This document shows positions 13,401 to 25,936 of a stretch of DNA of 64,000 bases, in pieces. The stretch is from Lumbricus terrestris (Eukaryota; Annelida; Clitellata; Crassiclitellata; Lumbricidae): assembly GCA_949752735.1 (NCBI GenBank), contig OX457037.1:38415596-38479595 (forward strand), read 5' to 3'. The translations under genes were made by a program, and so were the position numbers. Position 1 is the stretch's first letter, and each line of letters opens with the position of its first letter. The notes beneath the pieces are model-generated. The model was not told the origin of the DNA. It did no database searches and worked only from the letters and a program-made list of their open reading frames with translations.

Positions 13401-16400
13401 AGCATTCGAGGAACAATCCATCTGACAACTTCCTAAACAGGACATTGCACAATAACATCAGAATTGTTTATAACCTAAAAATTGTCATAATCTTCAAAAC
13501 AAGACTCAAAGATGAAGATATGTAAAGTCATTCATTTAGGTTTATAACAGCAAACATGCATGCGAAATAGCTACAGAACAAAAACAATATGAACAGCCAA
13601 GCAACTGTTTTTCCCACACTTAAGAAACCTGGAATTAGATTCCAACCTCTACCAACTGATTTGTCAACGTTTGATTGCATTCCAAGACTCTCAAAAGACT
13701 TTTCTCTCTATGATTTCCTCCTCTATCTTGAAATTCTGATCTTTTCCTCTGCAGAAATCTAGTTTTGGAGCACACCATTCTGCAGAAACTCCCTTGTTAT
13801 CTTTGCTTTCAGACATCTATTCTGCAGTTGATAAACTAAACTCACTCTACTAACTCTCTTTGATGTTTCTGCTGCATGGCTGCGGAAGAGCTAAAAGGTT
13901 AGAACCAGGTGAAGTGTTTTGATATATATAAATATATATACAAATATTATACATATATACATACAAAGCATATACATAATTCATCCACAGCTGCTTTCAA
14001 GAAACAAAAACAATCACCAAATTATGATCACTACAGAGATAGGAACAGACTGACAAAAGTAAACTTTAAACCAGTCTGAAACACGCAAACTTTAAACCAG
14101 TCTAACACAAGTGAACCAGTCACCACAACTTCAAATGAAAGCTCCTGGCTCGCCGTCAATGCATTAACGTAAGCGAAAGAGTGATAGCTTACATGATGTT
14201 GGCCTTGTGAACGGCCGTCACTTTCTTGCGTCCATGTCTCACCGCGTAATCAAACGCGAATCGAGCGATTCGAGTTGAGTTCTCTCTCGTCACAATTTTC
14301 AGCGCCTCCACAACACCAGGAACACTCTACAGCAGAATGAAATAACATGAAAATAATTAATAACTAATTAGCAAGTTCTTCCATAGATGCAAACATTAAA
14401 TTGTACATCCAGAGATGGCAGATCTCCAATCTTTACTAACCTAATATTACTTAAGCCAATCTGGAAAATCTGTAACTGATAAATAAATGCCTTTCAGATA
14501 AGAAGTATAAGAGTGCAAGCTCAGCCATTCACGCTGAACTGCCTACAATTCCATTGATCTGGACTTGTGTCCTGCAACATCGTTTCAAGCAGCAGCTATA
14601 CATGCTCATACAAAGAGCCTACCTACCTCATGCTCCAGTGCACTGTATTCGCCCTCCAACGACTCTCGTATGACGACAATGTCTATGTTGTCGTGACGAG
14701 TCTTAAAACCGGGCAAACTCTTTACGTGGACCACGTTGGCGTAAAGATCGAGTGCCTGCCTGCAAAGGTAATTATACAGACGTTAATTTATTCATTCATC
14801 TGAAAATTTATATACCACATCAACAAGGAAACTACTCAGAAGGTGTTCTCGACTCCAACATGGCCAAAAGAACAGAACTTAAGGTTGATGAGGAAGATCT
14901 GATAGATCTGATATAGAGTTCCAGGGTGTATGCAGAGTTCTAAAGGTCGATCATTCTAGAAAAATGTTTTTTTTAAACACATAATACATTTAAGAAAAAC
15001 TTGAACTGGTTCTGCTACTTAGACGCATATAACGAAAAACTCTTAGCTACGATCTCAACTCAAAATCTCGACTAGTATATAAAACTTAATTCAGAATCCA
15101 CTGGCCTATTAATTTATAATAAATAGCTCAGTAATATAATACATTCCAAAGATATTGTCCAATAACAATCATATTTCCATCTTATAAAATCTAGTAATTT
15201 ACGAATTCACGCAAAAGAAAAGTTACTCAAGAGACTCTTCTGGCAATGAAACTTTTAAACATAAAATGGTTTTGGATTAGAGACTCGATTTAACACTGCA
15301 TTGCTTCATTTCAAGAGTATCTTAATTCCATCCAATTCATCTATATACAAGTCTTTCATAAACTCATCTCTATTTATTGGAATAACACATTAGAGTCGGT
15401 TTTCAACCATCCGAACACAGATCTATACGAAATTTCCAACATCTTCATGAAATTATCTCTTTATACCAGACCTTGTTCTAAGGCAGTTCTTCAATCAATT
15501 AATCAATCAATCAATTAATCAAACATTCATTCAATCCTGCAATCAGCTAGAATTCATATAATATGCTTCATGATCTCTATTCAGAAGAACTCCTAACCCG
15601 GCCTACCAGAGAGAGAGAGCGTCTCACAGAGATGCCACAGTGCACTCTTAGCGCAGACTCACCTCATTTTCATGTTAAGAGTCTGAAGGATTCCAGCCGT
15701 GTAGTACGTCGGGGACGAAATGATTCCCTTTAGGCAGACTTTGTTCCTCAGACAAGACTCGATCACTTTGTCTGTGTTGACAGCCAACTCTGTGCGGATC
15801 TCACTTCAAACAAATTAAAACACACATTTTTTTATCATATAACAAAAAACCCAACTCGTCATACTTCACTGTCCACATCTCATATTAGACCAACATTCAT
15901 TTATTTATTTCTCCATTTTCTACAGCACCCCTTCAAGCTCTCTACTCAGAGGCGCTCCCAACAACAGCGCGGATACTGCATTGAAGTTAAGAAGAGCTTC
16001 ATGCCAGCACTAGTCTGTTGGTTCATCCCATTTAAATAATTTCTAGATATAGCTGTGTATAGGAATTAAATCCATGGTCTAGTACCACTGACAGATCCAA
16101 ATGATATTAGGCTGCACGTAATCACTGCTACATGATAGAATTAAATTTCATCTATATAATTGAAGTCAATGTTCACACAAGCATTTAATAATTACATTTG
16201 GCTAGAAATTCATGCTTTACATAGTTACATTACAGAGACGTAGATCAAAGAGAAACTGCAATTGATGGTGGTTTAAAGCAAGACCTGCTCAAGATTTCCT
16301 CAAAGTCAACTGGAACACCAGCTGCCGTGAAGACCTGTTGGACGCTGGTCATGAGTTCTGGTCCAACACCATCGCCAGGCACCAGTGTCACTCGCCTCCG

Positions 16401-19165
16401 TCTCGATTCTGTGCTGATAACGGGCTAAATCCAAAATTCAAATCCCATTAATAACTCATTTAACCACAAAATATTTCTAAACGTTAGCATATGAATGCAA
16501 ATATACAATTTGTTCACAAAATTCTGTTAGAGCACAAATGAAAGAAGTTAAAAGATAAGGTATTATGGTATAAAGGCAAAAGGTTTTAAGCCCAGATCTA
16601 TTCAAGACACAGTCAAGTGTTTAACCCTTTAACGACCAGCGTGTACTAAAATGTATGGGAAAACATATGCAGCTGGTCGTTAAAGGGTTAACATGTTTTA
16701 TTTGGCAACCAACATAATATGCAGGTAGTAATCACACCAAATTTTCTCTAGACATTACAGGAGAGACAAAAAAGTGGCCAGAGGTCTTGCAAGCCATTGA
16801 CAACATAGACAATTTAGTTGAGAAAAACAATGCCAACTATGCTATGTGAAAACCAGGAGACAAATAATCCTAATTAACATATGAGCAAAAGGAAATTATA
16901 GAAGAGGAAGCAAAAGCACACTTAATGATTAGATAGAAAAAACCCAAGTGTTTTAGCATATAGATACATAAATTGTGCATATATCTGGAGTTACATGTAC
17001 TTAACCCTGAAGACATAATTTCATAAAATATATCTTGAACATAAGTATCCAGACACATACAACATTACAATATAGACTTAAATTGCAACATTCTGCATCA
17101 TAACATGAATATATTCCTAAATTGTTCTAAAACTAATTATTCGCCCATAGATAGAAATATACTACTGATAGCATAGCCATCACAAGGTTCCTCACATGGC
17201 TCCTAAAACCATTGATATAACAAGTGTCTCATGTATGAATTAATGAATAAAACAAAATTTTATGGGAACATTTTTGAATGATACCTCTGATCTTCCATAA
17301 TATGCTGAATGATGGAAACTTCTAAGACTTTGGCATGTCTGCATAACAAAAACCACCAATAAGTATAAATTAATGTGCTAGCTGTCAACTTCGCTCAAAT
17401 TTTATACAGACCATAGATCTATCAACTTGTCCACACTGTCTGGCTCTGAAAATAGAAAGTACTGGATCAATTGTTCAGATTAAAGTAATGTATCATGGTG
17501 AACATTTAGTAAACAAAGGCATCTGGACTGCCGCAAACAACAAATCTTAAACAAATGAAAATTTTAATAAAGTCTCAGTTTCAAGGAAACATTGGGCCAT
17601 TGATCAACGTAACATAATAATAAAAATCTTTTCTTTAATTAAGCGCCTGCAAGAAGCACTGCACTTTACATCTATAAGTTATGCAGTAATCATAATTAAA
17701 CTTAACTACTAACAGAACAGACAGCTTTGCAATTACAACGGCGCTAATAGCAGCCTGCAACGCATGTCCTCCAAACGGGGGCTTGAACTCGCCACATCTT
17801 GCACTCTATGCCAGCGTGTTATCCATTGCGCTACCGGACCCCCCATATATGGGGCAGGCGGCAGCCATACATATACGGGGCAGCCATATTGCTTATACGC
17901 TACATATCGGCGACCAAGCCATCGCAAATCGTCACCTCAAAATCTGTCGTCGTCAAATAAGCATGTCAAAAGGACTAATTTAATAAAGTTATATGTTTCC
18001 CAGTCTAATGACAATTTTACAAATTTTACAGCAACGCGTCCGACCAATCATGAAGAACTGACCAAAATTACTTGAGTCTACTTCGTAATCGTAATCTTGA
18101 GACTTCTACAGCGCACACAAAAGCCAAGTCACGGGAACCAACCTATTCACAGGTGCTTAATCAAAACAAAATCGATAGGCAGCGGGTCAAGTTCGGAGAG
18201 TCAGGCAGGCAGATAGATGGACGGCTAAGGTGGGTGATGTTGAGAGTTGAAATGACGAGTTATGTGAGGAGAAGAGGAAGAATCAGGATAGGATTTGTGA
18301 AAGAGCAATGTTTTCAGTTTTGAGTGAAAGACCTGTGGGGAGATAGCGAGAGGTGGAGTTTTGGCAAGCTCGTATGATGGGTCGGAAGTTTGCCGTAGTG
18401 CTGGCGGAAGTTTGTTCCAGAGAGGTGGAACGGCAATGGCTATGGAGCGGTTTGCGAATTTCAGTGATGAAGTGATGGGAGGGCGAAGCAGTGTAATGGA
18501 GGATGAGGAGCGTGTTGAACAAGGTGGCTGGATGGTGAATAACTGACGAAGGTAGAACGGCTGGGATGATTGAAGTGTGTTGTAAGTGAGTGAGAGGACT
18601 TTGTATTCAATGCGTTCAGGTATTTTGAGCCAGTTAAGTGATTTCAGGACAGGAGTGATGTGGTGACGTTTAGGAATTTTCGTCACTGCACGGGCGAAGG
18701 CATTCTGGATAGATCGGAGGCGGTTAATTTGGGTTATATCAATGTTTAGGAAGAGAGAGTTGCAGAAATCAAGTTTCGCATGAACTATAGATTGTGGATA
18801 CAGTTTTGAAGTCAAGCATACGGCGGATTCTGCGTAGGTCGCGGACATGCATGCAGCAAGAGCGAGAGAGATGGGTGATGTGATCAGAGAAGCTCAAGTT
18901 TTGATAAAAAAAATAGCACCTAGGTTTCTGACAGAAGAATTTGGAGTAAATGTGTGGGTGGATGCAGAGTCAAGGTTGATGGATATAGAAGGATCTGGGA
19001 TTTTCGTGGGTTGTTTAACGTCGCAGAGAGTACCACTCTAAACTGACAAACGAAGCGCCTTTAAGTAGAGAAATACGAGTAGAACAACGAAAAGAAAAAC
19101 CACTCAGATTTTAAAAATACCTTGAAAAACACACGATTCACATTTCTCGCTGCGAACGCGGCCAT
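10464..19165 (-). CDS. IDH3B: Isocitrate dehydrogenase [NAD], beta subunit, mitochondrial (9 exons)
   Basis: Regulatory beta subunit of the NAD-dependent isocitrate dehydrogenase of the TCA cycle in the mitochondrial matrix. Exons, in order of translation: 19121-19165, 16285-16424, 15663-15803, 14627-14759, 14193-14326, 13330-13432, 12400-12546, 11616-11771, 10464-10541. All introns are GT-AG and every phase joins. The sum is 1,077 nt, 358 residues plus stop, close to known family lengths. Exon 1 encodes a short basic targeting sequence ([15 protein letters not shown]). Family motifs: [125 protein letters not shown], the GAGVVPGES run and GARHSF favour beta over alpha or gamma. Intron 1 (2.7 kb) is rich in transposon remains. 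The start codon sits in a YY1-like motif. The gene is head to head with a PEBP gene. Confidence 0.95.
12615..12839 (-). repeat. tRNA-derived SINE in IDH3B intron 6
   Basis: Near-full-length copy of the family described at 541. On the minus strand it has a tRNA-like head with B-box-like GGTTCGAATCC (imperfect), a conserved body and the tail GGGGCGCTGTAGC, followed by an A-rich TAAATAAATAA tail. Confidence 0.75.
13160..13250. repeat. Long near-perfect hairpin in IDH3B intron 6
   Basis: Two 43-base arms (13160-13202 and 13208-13250) are complementary except at one position, around a 5-base loop TCTCG. The arms are AT-rich and unique in the window. Such a structure could be a small RNA precursor, a snap-back element or a foldback artefact. 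Transcription of IDH3B would include it. Confidence 0.85.
15898..15995 (-). repeat. SINE fragment in IDH3B intron 2
   Basis: The tail and part of the body of the SINE family (CAGCACCCCTTCAAGCTCTC... on the + strand) with an AAATAAATAAAT tail on the minus strand. The tRNA-like head is missing. Confidence 0.65.
16621..16691. mobile_element. Miniature piggyBac-like element
   Basis: TTAA duplications at 16621-16624 and 16688-16691 flank 63 bases that begin CCCTTTAACGACCAGC and end GCTGGTCGTTAAAGGG, a perfect 16-base inverted terminal repeat. TTAA targets and CCC(T)TT termini are hallmarks of piggyBac. A diverged single end occurs at 22,469. It lies in IDH3B intron 1. Confidence 0.7.
17715..17865 (-). 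repeat. tRNA-related SINE, second family, or tRNA-Arg-like pseudogene
   Basis: The minus strand contains an A-box-like TAGCGCAATGGATAA and a B-box-like GAGTTCAAGCCCC at tRNA spacing, near 17,782-17,845, followed by about 100 bases of unrelated sequence. The acceptor stem does not pair convincingly, so this is not called as a functional tRNA. It lies in IDH3B intron 1. Confidence 0.45.
18190..19050 (-). mobile_element. 5'-truncated non-LTR retrotransposon (CR1/L2-like RT C-terminus)
   Basis: A 207-codon open frame (18225-18848) contains the typical C-terminal signature of LINE reverse transcriptases: [60 protein letters not shown]. Upstream, to about 19,050, the homologous NLGAIFF...HITHLSRSC region continues in other frames with stops, so the copy is dead. 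It sits in IDH3B intron 1, same strand, only about 70 bases from exon 1. The clade assignment is by motif recall only. Confidence 0.8.
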
Positions 19166-19979
19166 ATTGGTGTCGCATGTACCAAGACTCCAAGAGCATT
19201 GATCTCTATATTAATTTTAGACCAATAGCATCGTGAATAATGCATCTTCTTCTTCTTCTTCTTTCGTTCGCTGCACGGCCTTTTACGTAAATAATTGCAG
19301 AAAGGGATGTTGTTGTGTCATTGTCCAATTCCGAAAGTCTCCAAAAGAAGTAGGAAGTACAGGCGGTTTTTAGTTGTTGCCAGAAACATGGCTGTCACAT
19401 GTTGCATATAATAAAATATCGTTCTTGAGCAAGTAATTCCTCGCAAATAATTCTGCGGCATAACAGAATCTGTAGCCTTCCTTTGCCACCATCCAGTCCA
19501 GTAGCATCGGTTTTGTGGGTCTTCCTCGTGTCTTTCGTCGTGAGAACTTAGAATGTCACCTACTGACTCCGTCTTCGTTCGCACAACCGTTAAATTTCTC
19601 ATGCTGATGCATTGACCCTGTGTGGAATTATCACACGTATACTTTTCAAGTGACTTTGTAGGCCTACTGTTTTTCTTTTCTTTTAAATTAACTGATATTA
19701 TAACGGTTTGTTTTCTGGCGTTAGAAAATTTATACTTTCTCGCGACAGCTGGCAACACAAGCAATATACATTGCCGACAAATAGTGGTGCATCGCCCTCG
19801 AAAACGGCGCTACAAAAAGCTCAGTGTCGCCATTTTGTGGGCAATTTGGGGTCGGCCTCTGTGGTCTGTAACTTCAGCGTAGAGACGTCATACTCTCTCT
19901 AGTGAAATATTTATATCAAGGACTGTATATATAAATACACATCTCGATGGGGCAGACCTGTCGTCGTTTTCTGTGCATC
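19166..19979. promoter_or_regulatory. Divergent intergenic region between IDH3B and the PEBP gene
   Basis: Start codons of the two genes are 814 bases apart, facing away from each other. A YY1-like AATATGGCCGC overlaps the IDH3B ATG (19158-19168, minus). A second YY1-like AAAATGGCGAC is at 19826-19836 (minus), 150 bases before the PEBP ATG. No clear TATA box is placed for either gene. A bidirectional promoter is inferred, not shown. A short CTT tract is at 19,245-19,263. Confidence 0.45.
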
Positions 19980-22900
19980 ATGGAGGCGTTCGAGAGTGAT
20001 AAAATTGTAGCTGATATGCACATCAAGAAACCTGCTGCACTCCTTAAGGTCAGCGTTGAAAATTGCATAAAACGACATCATATTGCATTGCTGCATATTT
20101 GTTTTGAAATTAGAATTTCAACAGTCTGATCTAAGTAGATGCATGTCGACTTTGAAACTGCTACCTGTGGACTTCGAGCAGAATGTTCGTGCCAGTCATC
20201 GATGTTCATTGCTACACCGTATAAATGTGGTTTCCCTCAACTGGCATTTGCAACTCCGCCACTGGTTGCACTGTCAGTGCCAGTCCCAAGCCTGTATAAA
20301 GAAGGAGGGCGACACTAATAATCGTTGATATGGCAGTGTTATTAAACAGTAACAAGCACTGGCGTATGCACTGATGGCATTTGGAATTTTCCGCATGTTA
20401 CTGAGCGTCTTTAATAATCTGGCCGCTACAATTCTACGCTGAGTGCTGGCCCGCCGAGAGGTGGGCAGAGGGTTGCAACTGTCCAGGGGCCCGGCCACTT
20501 TTAGGGGCCCGGATGGGGCCCGGTTACACTGGTTCTAATGGTTTCCATAATGTTGATTGCGGGTGGCGGGCACAACCTATAATCACTTATGTGACTTCGC
20601 CTTACAAAGTTACTGATTTATACCGTTTTAAATAGACAAGGCATATAGCCTAATATTACTGTCACAGCTGCAAATGTTTAAGTTTCAATCGGCTGACCAT
20701 TACCTTAAGCGCTTATCAGTTTATTTGCCAAAGAACACACCCACTTCTGTCTCACAGCGCTCTTCTGCTAAATTATGCATCATGAGATTTCCATCATATA
20801 TCATAAAATAAGCAAATCTAAATGATAAATTTCTTTCGTAGCAATGGAATATAACAAAAATCTGGAGTACAAAAACGAAAAAAAAGCTAATAAGTCTGAT
20901 AAGGCAAAAGTTAGTAGTCGCACACTATTTCAATTCGAAATCTAAAATGAAGACAAATCAGAACTCGTACCGTCGCCTAATCACTCCTACATCGGTTGTT
21001 TTTAGTGACTGAAACTGAAGCTTTGTGGTGATATCGCAGTTCCAAAAGATGACATTATACATAAGACTTATAAAAATGCTGAAATTATAGAAACTGTACA
21101 AAGGCTTGGCTTTGATGTTGGCACTGCTACCAAGGCTTGTTACACAAACTATTGCGGCCGTAGATACTATATACTATATAGGCTACTATAAGAAATGGTA
21201 CTTCAAGACAACTGGACATTTTTCAGACATGTGATGAAGAAAGAGCATTTCTGAAGTGCATTTTTAAGGTTCCAGGAGAAAATGCAGAACTACCAGAATA
21301 TTATAGACGATTTTCCTGCAGTTAAATCCAGAAAGGTTGCTTGCAGATCATCGTATATTTGAGAATTAAATTCTTAACATTAAAAACTGACTAAAATCAC
21401 AAATGTAAGCATTATCGTACATTCGTACCCGCCTTTTTGTTATTTTCATTTGTTTTTATTTAAATTTACTCGAGGGCCCATGATTGCTCTACCCAGGGGC
21501 CCGGAATTTCTGTCGGCAGGCTTGGCTGAGTGTTGTAGAACTCTCGAAGATATCGATAATCTTAAGAATAATGCTACAAGCCAATACCAATTAAATGAGT
21601 GTGCTCAATTAAATGAGTGTGCTAATGTGTGTTTCTTGTAGTGCTAATAACTGCTTTAGCCATTTGAACTGGTTACTTTTTAATGTTTCCACTTCTCCAT
21701 TCTCATTGTCTTAGGTAGTGTCTTTTTTTGTAACGCAGCCGTTTCTTAACTTGACAACAACAGAAAATAATGTCAGGTAAACTTATAAATGAAACACAAG
21801 AAAAAGTTCGAGATAATCTGCAGATGTCGTCAACAAGACAACCAAAAGGGTAAAGAAAATCTAATGCAGAGCTGTCCCAAGGTTTTCATTCATATAGTTA
21901 CAGATGGCTAAACAATTTGTTTTGATCAACATGATTCTAGATGTCACTGTGATTATATTTATCAGAAAAGTTTATGTCCAAATGTTGCAGTTCAAATATG
22001 GCAGCATGAACGTCTGTTCAGCTTAGAACTGCCAAAATGTATGCCGGTTGTACTGAGTTTGTCCGTGTTGAATGCAGTAGTTGAATACCTTAAATGCTCC
22101 TCGCTAGTCCTGATGCAGCTTGCACGTAACTCCAGCACATTTTCTTTTCTGAAGCTGTTGAGTTATACTCCTAGAAAATGCAGGTTATGTTGATTCATCA
22201 TTAGAAAATATTTGCACTATGCTGTGTTTACATGTCATTTGCCGTACTGAAACTGTTGTTCAAATCAAATCATTTTATTTGTTTAGGTGCAGTATGGTGG
22301 CGTTGATGTCACTCCAGGAATTGCTCTGACGCCGACTGAGGTAGAATTCGCTCTTTGAAAATTATGTTAAATTCACATATGTAGCATTTACTTATTTTCA
22401 ATACATATTTGTATACTGGTAAAAGTCGAATGCAACAGAAATAGAGATAGAGAGATTGGCAACTGGGTTAACCCTTTAACAACAAGTGTGTACTAAAAGT
22501 GACTGGAAGCCAGTGCAACTCGCCATAAAATCAAGTCTTTAATGCCTCTGGTTGCTTGTTTTTGCTATCAGCTTTTAGGGACTCAGTGACCCCAGTCATT
22601 GTATAAATATGCAAACGTGACTTGCAGAGCAATTTAAAAAGTGCTTGAATGTCCATTCTGTTGCTGTTGAGTCACTGAAGTCTGTTTTTAAAATGAACAA
22701 GAGTATCAAACATCTTTTGAAATTCATTTAATCTTTGTAGACTGCTAGAAAGGTTCCTGAAGTCTTGTATGCGTTTTACTAGTGTAATTACTACTGTGCA
22801 TGTTTAAAAAATGCTAGTTATGTGGAAATTGAAATTGAAAATTCTAGTCAAGCTTATAGTTAGGTAAGGCTGCTTTGTCACCTATTTTAGACAATTTTTT

Positions 22901-25900
22901 TATAGATCTGTCAATTTATGTTTTTGATTTACATTATACACCATGGGTCTACTTAATGTGTTGTGTTCAGTCATCACATGGTTCAATCTTTTTTTGATTG
23001 ACTATCTTTGTAAATCTTCTCAGGGATTTGCTATCTGGGTGACCATCTCGAGTAGAACATAAATAGCTTTTGGAGTTGCCATTATTGTCGTTGTATTTTA
23101 TGTTATACTTTTTCTTATATAAAATTGTAATATTTTACTTGATTGTTATAAAAAGCTTGATTGATGAATTGGCATTGTATGAGACTTGTTGGTCAGCCAT
23201 TATATTGGTACCTGCATTACATCATGATTTCTGTATGCTTTAGGTGAAAGATCCTCCACACGTTTCGTGGGTGGCAGAACCAGATGCTTTTTATACGCTT
23301 GTAATGAATGGTAGGTCAATATTTCATTTCTATTCTTTCATAGTATTATTTCGATGAATGGACTGAGGTAATTTCGTTGCGTTTATATGATCTGTATCAC
23401 GTCAAAGATCCTCTTAGAAGTGCTCTGCGCTATCTAGACATGCGTTTCACAAACTTTTTTGGCCATGGAACCCTTCTCAATGTAATATTTTCTTGTGGAA
23501 TATCAACTAAACGCATCGAGGCATGCATAGCGCCTGAGAAACATACTAGTGTACATACCGGTACCTAAACACACAATTAAATTACAAAGTTTTTTTATAA
23601 GAAAAATTAAATTGCACTGTCTTGAAAACCATGAATTGCTTCTTATTTTTCAGCGCATCTCCTACCAAGTTGTTGTGCTTGTTTAGCAGTGTCTTCTTGA
23701 ATGCGCTGAATCATCTTGTCTCTTCTTTGCCAGCTCTATCTGTGATTTCACTGCCTGTCTTCGTTCTTCGCAAGGAGGGAAGCTGTTGACATTGCCGAGC
23801 CTTTTCGATTATGTCTCCCACCATCTGGAATGGACTCCCATTAGCTTTGCAATTGATGCCTAAACCGAACTTGACTGCTCTTTATAAGTCGTTAAAATCG
23901 TCTTTTGGCTGTGGCTGCGCTGGTTACGCCTCTCAGTAGATCTCTTGAAGATGCACTATATCAATTCTCGTATGAATATCGTATGAATTAATATTTTTAT
24001 ATGAATCTATGGTTTCAGATCCGGATGCGCCAAGTCGTGCTGATCCGAAGAATGGCGAGTGGCATCACTGGTGTGTGGTGAATATCCCGGATTCACATGT
24101 CAACAAGGGAGAAGTTCTCAGTCAGTATGTTGGATCAGGGCCGCCAAAAGGAACAAGTAAGACTTGAGCGTATGTCAGTTAAGGCGAAAGACAGAGAACC
24201 AGAGTAAAAATTTCATCGTAACCGAATATCTTGTTAGCTGTCATTATGCAATGTCCTTGAATGCAGTTTGCCAGCCAGAAACACATTCTGACTGCATGTT
24301 GTTCAAGTTGTAAGAATGAATTGTGATAGTACATTTTGGCAAGTACAAATAAAAGGATCAAGATTATGATTGCCTGCCTACTGGAATTAGCCTGTTTATT
24401 AAAGTTATTCCACTTAAAAATAATCAGCAAGGACTTTAAATTTAACAAAAGTGTGGACCTAATCTGAAAATAGCATTTTGCCGAAAGGAAACCTACGGTT
24501 TGTTTGAGCCCTTGAATCATTATCACGTGTTTGGAAATGTTTGTGAGTGCGTGTATTATAATATAGCGTACTAAACACACAGCTGCTCCAAACTAATTAT
24601 CTACTCTTGTGTTTTTCATTTTTGCAATTTGCTGTAGATTTTTTTGTTTTGTAAACGTTCTTTTTCATGTATGGATTTATTCGGCATACAGCTGCTGCTG
24701 CTGTCTGGCTCGAGCTTGTCGAATTTCCACAACATTATTATGTATTGCTGAAACCTACATGTAATTAAAATTTTCATTAAAAAACGATCCATATAATAAT
24801 TATATGGATCGTCTTTTAATGAAAATTTTAATTTGTTTTTACGTAGGGATGCAGTCCACAAAATGTAGGAGTTACAACAGGGGGAGGGGTAGAAAATGAT
24901 TTTTGCTTACATAATATATTATAATAATACATATTGCTTACATAATATATTATGTAAGCAAAAATCATTTTCTACCCCTCCCCCTGTTGTAACTCCTACA
25001 TTTTGTGGACTGCATCCCTACGTAAAAACAAATTATAAAATGATTTTTGCTTACATAATATATTATGTAAGCAAAAATCATTTTCTACCCCTCCCCTGTT
25101 GTAACTACTACATTTTGTGGACTGCATCCCTACGTACAAATAATATATTATGTAAGCAAAAATCATTTTCTACCCCTCCCCTGTTGTAACTCCTACATTT
25201 TGTGGGCTGCCTGAATTAATATATTATGTAAGCAAAAATCATTTTCTACCCCTCCCCTGTTGTAACTCCTACATTTTGTGGACTGCATCTCTACGTACAA
25301 ACAAATAAGCTTTTCTACACCCTTCACAAAGGTTATTATAAAACTTTTTTACTATTATTTATTTATTTGTTAAACATCGTATTTGCTAGCTAAAATTGAT
25401 CGTGAAATAAAACGCCATTGGATAACACAGTTATAGATATAGGCTAATGTGAACATTGTAGTTAGTTATTTGTTTTGCATACATGTGTACATTTTGCCAA
25501 GATCCCTGCACCTGTATGCAAATCACCTAAATTCAGTGACTTCTCCATGCATGCGTAATATATGGAATACCGTATATGGAAAGCGCCTAAGGACCAGATT
25601 GGCATGGAATCATTGCTTGAATCTTGCTTGTTGTGTTTTCATTTTATACTTCGTGTGTTGCGTTCTTCTGAAAAGTCTGCAGTTTGAAATTTCTGTGGTA
25701 TTTTTTTTCAAAAACCAGAACTTCACCGCTACGTGTTCCTGCTGTTCAAGCAGAAGGGAAAGCTGACGTTCGATGAACCGCGTCTGAGCAATCGTTCAGG
25801 CGACGGTCGTGCCAAACAGCGAGTCTCGAAGTTTGCTGCAAAACACGGCCTGGGAGATCCAGTCGCTGGAAATTACTATCAGGCTGAATGGGACGATTAT

Positions 25901-25936
25901 GTCCCAAAGCTGTACGAGCAGTTGTCTGGAAAGTAA
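19980..25936 (+). CDS. Phosphatidylethanolamine-binding protein (PEBP/RKIP family), 5 exons
   Basis: Small cytosolic ligand-binding protein of the PEBP family, whose animal members bind anionic phospholipids and can inhibit Raf kinase signalling. Exons: 19980-20048, 22287-22340, 23244-23310, 24019-24156, 25719-25936. All introns are GT-AG with compatible phases, giving 181 residues against about 187 in vertebrate PEBP1. The ligand pocket is intact: [17 protein letters not shown] and GSGPPKGT, followed by LHRYVFLLF. The C-terminal helix region [20 protein letters not shown] is very well conserved. The N-terminal exon ([13 protein letters not shown]...) is small, so its start is supported mainly by its phase, donor and position. 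Introns contain a hAT-like element, a piggyBac-like end, a LINE tail and a repeat array. Whether it acts on Raf cannot be told from sequence. Confidence 0.93.
20438..21532. mobile_element. hAT-like DNA transposon remnant in PEBP intron 1
   Basis: Exact 8-bp target duplications GCTGAGTG (20438-20445 and 21525-21532) flank a 1,079-bp element. It has imperfect inverted ends (CTGGCCCGCCGAGAG and, reversed, CAAGCCTGCCGACAG) and subterminal AGGGGCCCGG motifs at both ends. Inside, short frames such as [17 protein letters not shown] hint at a decayed coding region but no transposase domain can be named. Confidence 0.65.
22469..22505 (+). mobile_element. Single piggyBac-like end
   Basis: TTAACCCTTTAACAACAAGTGTGTACTAAAA matches the left end of the mini-element at 16,621 with three changes. 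No right end is found nearby. It lies in PEBP intron 2. Confidence 0.4.
23810..23910 (+). mobile_element. LINE reverse transcriptase C-terminal relic in PEBP intron 3
   Basis: The frame [14 protein letters not shown]...YKSLKSSF matches the end of LINE reverse transcriptases (xLWNxLPxxLR...FKxxLKxxLF). About 31 codons are readable and the rest is decayed. Same strand as the PEBP gene. Confidence 0.6.
24745..25315. repeat. Inverted plus tandem repeat array in PEBP intron 4
   Basis: One inverted copy (about 24,831-24,925) and four direct copies (about 24,945-25,034, 25,060-25,138, 25,141-25,213 and 25,217-25,303) share a unit of roughly 75-90 bases. The unit is AATATATTATGTAAGC, AAAAATCATTTTCTACCCC, TCCCCTGTTGTAACTCC, then TACATTTTGTGGACTGCATCC. 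Each unit starts in a small palindrome (GCTTACATAATATATTATGTAAGC in the best copies). A separate AT-rich hairpin (ATTAAAATTTTCATTAAAA...) lies just upstream at 24,763-24,832. Confidence 0.8.

Noticed and set aside
17782..17850. tRNA-Arg gene
   Set aside because: A and B boxes are recognisable but the acceptor and anticodon stems do not fold properly; better as a SINE head or pseudogene.
18361..19041. Plus-strand open frames over the LINE
   Set aside because: Shadows of the minus-strand reverse transcriptase fragment.
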